This document shows, piece after piece, positions 34,420 through 38,287 of a DNA stretch of 38,287 bases (positions are counted from its first letter, which is position 1; each line of letters opens with the position of its first letter). This DNA comes from JBDRHL01 sp043816955. Its GTDB lineage: Bacteria > Planctomycetota > Phycisphaerae > Sedimentisphaerales > CAYZTY01. The notes beneath the pieces were generated by a model. It had not been told where the DNA came from, searched no databases, and saw nothing but the letters and a program-made list of their open reading frames with translations. The stretch is taken from positions 1 through 38,287 of the forward strand of contig JBDRHL010000056.1 in the NCBI GenBank assembly GCA_043816955.1, in the 5' to 3' direction. Position numbers and translations under genes: made by a program.

Positions 34420-34695
34420 TTAGCCAGTTTGAGCAGCCAAAGGTAGTTGAGCGTAAAGATAATCTACAAAATTCATCATCCGCTGGTTACAAGTTGCTCC
34501 TATACTTGACAATATCTGCCAACACTGACGCCCACGTTCAGTTTTATTGCCGCAGGAGACCTTTCTGACTATCACCGCAGGCCGCAACGCACGCTCCGCA
34601 CGATTATTTGTCGGCTCTGCGCTCGGCTCATACAAACATCCAAGCAGATGCTTTCGTTGTTTGCTCAATCGGTTTTTAACTGCCACATCACCCGG
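34420..34695 (-). pseudogene. IS66-family transposase, C-terminal fragment
   Basis: The minus strand encodes AVKNRLSKQRKHLLGCLYEP, TNNRAERALRP and RKVSCGNKTERGR, the conserved C-terminal part of IS66 TnpC, down to a natural-looking stop at 34420. The DDE core upstream (beyond about 34695) is absent. Stops in the frame at 34711-34713 confirm truncation. Bases 34714-34800 contain nothing recognisable. Confidence 0.8.
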
Positions 34696-34800
34696 TTGAC
34701 CGCTAAAACTTTAGGCTAAACACGTACCTGCCCGTAGGGTCTCCCCCCGTGCTCTTTGGTAGTACAATATTAATCATTCCTGAACTCCGGACTGATGTTA

Positions 34801-35859
34801 TCATTTCCAAATATCTTTTATGTAAACGCGTTCGCTCTTGCTCTGGGCTAATTGGCCCGCCTCCACCACGGCGATATGCTCCAAAAAAACACTGTAGTTG
34901 ACAGGAGGTTGCCCCGTCTCCAACATCTGCTTAAACATCTCTAGTATCCTCTGCGCCCCACCGATAAATTCCGGATCTCCTATGGGCTGAGAATGAACCA
35001 CTCCATATTTGCTGTAGGCAGAGGCATAAAAGGCACAGGTCTCCGGGAAAATATCGACTGAGGTATTTAAAATTATTATTTCTACCCCTGCCTTCATATG
35101 TAGGTGAAGGTATTCCAGAGGCAAGGTTCCCATAGCTTCAACCCATTCCACTCCCAAACCGAAAAGGTTCAGTGCCAAAGAAACGCCATGAATAATATAA
35201 GCCATACGTTCCTCAATACCCCCTATGACGGTCTTGCCGGAAAGCTCCTGAGAAAAAGCACCTCCAACCCCTTTTATCACTCCCAAACCAATACCAGCCG
35301 AAGGGATTTCAATAGGTACAGGCCAGTACGCAGAGCTAATCTCTTCAAATCTTCGCTTGAATCTGGTTGCAGCAGGTACGTAAGTTAGGATAGAAGCATT
35401 AAAAAGTGGCGTATTGTTTTCTTCAGCTAATCTTACTATTTCCTTGGCATCCCTTAAGGTTGATGCGAAAGGTTTGTCAACAAACGTGGGAATTTTTTTG
35501 CTCAGAAACGGTTCAGCCAGTTTCAGGTGGTCACCTCCGCCCCCATCGCAATTCGCAATAAAAACCGCTTCTATCCCTTCGACCATATCCGATACAGTTT
35601 CGCAGACGATTGGCTTCCCAAAAAAAGTTTCCGAGAATCTTTGAGCCTTTTCTGGCTCGTAATCGTAGATCTTGACAATTTCAACACCAGGGATTTTCGG
35701 AAATGTGAGGATTTTGGGGTTATAGATGTTGCTGGCGTAATGATGGCAGACGTAGTCGTTTTTCTGCAATAGTAGTGGATCACATTCGGCCAACATTGAA
35801 CCATAATAATATGCGTGGGTATCAGCCCGTACAATGCCTAAGCGGATATTTTTCGCCAT
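34801..35859 (-). CDS. Gfo/Idh/MocA-like oxidoreductase
   Basis: 352 aa. N-terminal Rossmann-like domain, then the FVDKPFASTLRDAKEIV segment with the conserved D-K-P lysine of Gfo/Idh/MocA NAD(P)-dependent sugar dehydrogenases. The usual glycine-rich start (GxGxxG) is replaced by GIVRADTHAYYYG, which also occurs in the neighbour, so both belong to an unusual subgroup. ATG 35859 follows GGAGG at about 11 bases. It lies 36 bases downstream of its paralog on the same strand. Substrate unknown, perhaps a sugar or cyclitol. Confidence 0.85.
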   Translation of the reverse strand: MAKNIRLGIVRADTHAYYYGSMLAECDPLLLQKNDYVCHHYASNIYNPKILTFPKIPGVEIVKIYDYEPEKAQRFSETFFGKPIVCETVSDMVEGIEAVFIANCDGGGGDHLKLAEPFLSKKIPTFVDKPFASTLRDAKEIVRLAEENNTPLFNASILTYVPAATRFKRRFEEISSAYWPVPIEIPSAGIGLGVIKGVGGAFSQELSGKTVIGGIEERMAYIIHGVSLALNLFGLGVEWVEAMGTLPLEYLHLHMKAGVEIIILNTSVDIFPETCAFYASAYSKYGVVHSQPIGDPEFIGGAQRILEMFKQMLETGQPPVNYSVFLEHIAVVEAGQLAQSKSERVYIKDIWK

Positions 35860-35895
35860 TTAGGGTCTCCCTCCAAAAGTTTCTCGGATGACATT

Positions 35896-36867
35896 CTATT
35901 TTACCTCTTTTAGACGAACGCGTTTCCCCTTTTTCTGAGCTGATTTACCGGCCTCGACAATTTTAATTAGCTCCAGCATCGATTCGTAAGATATGGGAGG
36001 CTTTCGCGTCCGTACCATTTTCTTAAGTAAATTGAGGATCCTGACTCCCCCGCCTATGAATCGCCAGTCATCAATCCGTGGTGAGTGTATGAGCCCTCTC
36101 TTGCTATGGATTGTACAGTACAGACCACAATGTGGCGTTCTGGTGTGACAGATCAGCACGTCAAGGCAGCGATGAGATTTGGGGTAGTGTAGGTGCAAAT
36201 ACTCCAGCGGATTTGGGCCCATAGATTCGACCCATTCTACGCCGGGGCCAAAAAGATTCTGAGCAAAACTTATTCCGTGAATTCTGCCATCGAGGCCTAT
36301 GCCTGGATTTCTGATGATGGCAAATTCTATGGGCTCAATTTCGCTGAAGCGGCTGCGGAGTTGCTGACCCTCAGGCACTTGCGATAACAGTGACGCTGAC
36401 ATGAGAGGTGCTTTATGCCGCTTGGCCAGTCTGACTATTTCCTTCGCGTCTTTCAAGTTTGAGGATAAGGGCTTGTCCACGAATGTGGGCAGCCCTTTTT
36501 TCAAGCTCGGCATAGCAAGGCTCAAATGGCAACTGCCATCGGTATTGCTGTCTGCCAAAAACACCATATCCACATCTTCGCAAGCCTCATCTAAGCTTAG
36601 GCATACCAAGGGCTTAGGGGAAAATATCCTTGCAAATTCCTCGGCGTTGGTTTTGTCCTGATCCCAGACTTTTACTAGCGCTAAGCCCGAAACGGTAGGT
36701 ATCGCTAGCTTGAGAGGATTGTTTTTATTATAGAAATAATAGTGACAAATATTGCTACGCTTTCTAAAAAGTACAGGGTCATGTTTAGCAAAAAGCCCGG
36801 CATACCAAAGGGCGTGCAGGTCGCAGCGAATGATTGCCACTCGTATTTTTCTTGATTTGGGAACCAT
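35896..36867 (-). CDS. Gfo/Idh/MocA-like oxidoreductase, shorter paralog
   Basis: 323 aa from ATG 36867, chosen for AAGGA seven bases upstream. An in-frame ATG at 36882 would add five residues. It shares with the downstream paralog RVAIIRCDLHALWYAG, the FVDKPLSSNLKDAKEIVRLA motif with the key Lys, and GPGVEWVESMGPNPLEYLHLH. Relative to the paralog it lacks about 30 residues between the catalytic segment and GVEWVE, so its substrate pocket probably differs. The pair probably forms a small operon, flanked on both sides by IS remnants. Confidence 0.82.
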   Translation of the reverse strand: MVPKSRKIRVAIIRCDLHALWYAGLFAKHDPVLFRKRSNICHYYFYNKNNPLKLAIPTVSGLALVKVWDQDKTNAEEFARIFSPKPLVCLSLDEACEDVDMVFLADSNTDGSCHLSLAMPSLKKGLPTFVDKPLSSNLKDAKEIVRLAKRHKAPLMSASLLSQVPEGQQLRSRFSEIEPIEFAIIRNPGIGLDGRIHGISFAQNLFGPGVEWVESMGPNPLEYLHLHYPKSHRCLDVLICHTRTPHCGLYCTIHSKRGLIHSPRIDDWRFIGGGVRILNLLKKMVRTRKPPISYESMLELIKIVEAGKSAQKKGKRVRLKEVK

Positions 36868-37021
36868 CCAAATCCTTCTCAAACCAGCTTACCTATTTCA
36901 CCTTCAACACGGTTTTTTGGAAAGCAACGCAGTAAGTTCCGTTTATCTTTACCAATATCATAAGATAGTACCATAATTGTAATGTTGAGTCCACTCTAAA
37001 AAGGGTTGCATGCAAGAGGTA

Positions 37022-37930
37022 TAATACTCCCCAAAAACTGGGCGCATAATTAAGGTGGATTTGTCGCCTGAGACGATAAAAGTTTCAGAAGACAGATTCA
37101 TGAAAAACAAAAGACGTAATCACAGTGCTCAGTTTAAGGCAAAAGTCGCCTTAGCATCTGCTAAAGGTGACAAAACGATAGCTGAGTTGGCCAGTAATTT
37201 CGATGTTCATCCAAACCAGATTGCTCAATGGAAGAAACAGTTATTACAATCAATGCCGGATTTGTTTTCTCGCTTTCGGTGGAAGGAGAAGCAAAAGCAC
37301 GATGATCTGACAGAGTATTTATATCAGCAGATAGGCCAGTTAAAAGTTGAGCTTGACTGGCTCAAAAAAAATCTGGATTTGACACTTGAACAAAAACGAA
37401 GGGCAATAGAACCCAAGCACAGGCAGATAGCGATTTATCGGCAGTGTGAATTACTGGGGCTTAACCGAAGCAGTTTGTATTATAAACCTTGTGGTGATAC
37501 ACAATACAATGAGCAGTTAATGAAACTGATAGATGAACAATATATCGAGACACCATTTTACGGTATCGACAAGATAACCGAGCAGTTGCGTCGTATGGGC
37601 CATCAGGTCAACCATAAACGAGTTCGGCGACTGATGCGACAAATGGGCTTAGAGGCGCGGTTTATCCGCGTCGAAAGCGGTCTTTGAGCATACCAGATAA
37701 GGAGCACAGGATATATCCGTACCTGCTCAGCGACGTACAGATAATCAGGTCTGATCAGGTTTGGTCGGCAGATATAACATATATTCGTATGTATCGCAGC
37801 TGGCTTTATCTTGTAGCGGTGATGGACTGGTTCAGCCGTTACGTTCTGGCTTGGGAAATATCGATAACACTGGAATCAGAATTTTGTACTTCAGCTTTGA
37901 AAGAGGCGTTGAGTTTGGCCCATCTTCTAC
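37022..37930 (+). mobile_element. IS3-family element remnant
   Basis: A truncated IS3-family copy. The left end is uncertain, probably near 37022-37050 where a TGGGC-containing, IR-like sequence occurs. The right end is lost: transposase homology breaks at about 37925, and neither the last catalytic residues nor a terminal repeat is found. Confidence 0.6.
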
Positions 37931-37977
37931 GCTTGCAAATCGCAAGGTCTTTGTTAGAAAGAAGTTATAAAATCTGA
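37100..37977 (+). pseudogene. IS3-family transposase (OrfA-OrfB), frameshifted and truncated
   Basis: From ATG 37100: the OrfA helix-turn-helix (QFKAKVALASAKG, DVHPNQIAQWKKQLL), then LKVELDWLKKNL and the OrfB start (ALIEP-like AIEPKHRQIAIYRQCELLGL) in one continuous frame. The frame ends at 37687. The integrase core resumes in another frame from about 37659, with DQVWSADITYIRM and LVAVMDWFSRYVLAWE (two of the DDE acids). The break is explained by an extra GC in GCGCGG at 37655-37660: removing two bases restores an uninterrupted frame. After about 37925 homology is lost, so the last acid is missing and the protein is dead. Confidence 0.8.
37364..37371 (+). other. A8 slippery run at the OrfA/OrfB junction
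   Basis: Eight A residues follow CTC in the LKK codons, the site and sequence type where IS3 elements use programmed -1 frameshifting. Here OrfA and OrfB are already in the same frame, so the run may have changed length in this copy. Confidence 0.45.
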
Positions 37978-38032
37978 TTTCGCATAGTGTCACGTTTTTA
38001 CCCTTTGCAACCAGATCACATGGCGATTGTTG

Positions 38033-38131
38033 TCAGCATCGGCGGTATCCCTTATTACCGATGAGCGATTTGTCACCTCGTTTTAATACCTCACGCAAAG
38101 ATTCAACTATCGCCTCCCTGTCTGCCTTGTC
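38033..38131 (-). pseudogene. IS1634-like transposase fragment (middle region)
   Basis: The minus strand encodes DKADREAIVESLREVLKRGD and then KSLIGNKGYRRC before a stop, matching the R-x-A-I-V...GDK-L-GN-GYRR segment I recall from IS1634-family transposases. It continues into no further homology. The part of this open frame above 38131 is a shadow of the plus-strand fragment. Confidence 0.55.
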
Positions 38132-38287
38132 TATAGCCGTGATCATCGTCCTGACTGTAAGCAGGTCTGCATCGGACTTGTGGTAAGTAAATGCGGAATG
38201 CCGCTGGGGTATGAAATATTTGCGGGCAACAGGCATGATTCAACCACAGTTGAAAAAATTGTTGAGACGATGGAACTCCGTTACGGC
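38132..38287 (+). pseudogene. IS1634-like transposase fragment (first DDE region), runs off edge
   Basis: The plus strand encodes YSRDHRPDCKQVCIGLVVSK, then GMPLGYEIFAGNRHD and TTVEKIVETMELRYG up to the window end, the classic SRDHRPD...PLGYE.F.GN..D block of IS1634-type transposases. No start or N-terminal part exists upstream, because the opposite-strand fragment abuts it at about 38131/38132. Confidence 0.65.

Noticed and set aside
37364..37371. Programmed -1 frameshift joining OrfA to OrfB
   Set aside because: In this copy OrfA and the start of OrfB share one frame, so no shift is needed. The site may be a relic.
38132..38236. N-terminal half of the minus-strand frame ending at 38033
   Set aside because: It is the complement of the clear plus-strand SRDHRPD...GYE.F.GN transposase segment. 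Only the part below 38131 looks real.

Overview
The window reads as accessory chromosome of a polysaccharide-degrading planctomycete, most likely class Phycisphaerae. This is inferred from the mix of gene types: a CxPSR sulfatase, GH123/DUF4091-type enzymes, a PEP-CTERM protein, a lone type II-secretion-style pseudopilin, and three secreted proteins ending in the Cys-rich dockerin-like tail (CGD..x..YPxGD..DC..) that I associate with planctomycetes. No rRNA, tRNA or CRISPR was seen.

Layout. (1) Bases 1-8734, minus strand: a tight operon whose first gene is a large GH123-like lipoprotein, followed by an aldo/keto reductase, a BNR (sialidase-fold) protein, a sulfatase, a URO-D-fold protein and a partial gene cut by the window edge. 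(2) 8735-9137: a divergent control region with strong sigma70-type promoters facing both ways, inverted repeats, and a LacI-type operator lying in the spacer of the rightward promoter. (3) 9138-33482, plus strand: about 24 kb of closely spaced genes. It opens with a LacI-family regulator. Next come four secreted modular proteins and one pseudopilin. Then a GH115-like enzyme, 2-keto-3-deoxygluconate kinase, KDPG aldolase, an amidohydrolase, a DHDPS-family lyase, a second GH123-like enzyme, an iron-sulfur flavoprotein, a sodium:solute symporter, a DUF4838-like GH-fold protein and a beta-propeller protein. (4) 33483-38287: a transposon graveyard. It holds two out-of-order IS66 fragments around a broken secreted gene, a pair of Gfo/Idh/MocA-like oxidoreductases, a frameshifted and truncated IS3-family element, and two IS1634-like transposase fragments joined head to head at the right edge.

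How it may work (inference). Secreted GH-like proteins carrying laminin-B-like and LamG-like modules attack a uronate-bearing, possibly sulfated polysaccharide at the cell surface. The symporter imports the products, and leaderless GH115- and DUF4838-like enzymes finish them inside. Released uronate, once converted to 2-keto-3-deoxygluconate by enzymes not in the window, is split by the kinase/aldolase pair. The LacI protein senses a sugar and controls both arms.

The part most likely to be new is 10221-19019. A laminin-B-like module occurs five times in three proteins, and an apparently unclassified TIM-barrel, GH-like domain with a DEP motif occurs twice. One gene (16398-19019) is a composite of the modules of its upstream neighbours.
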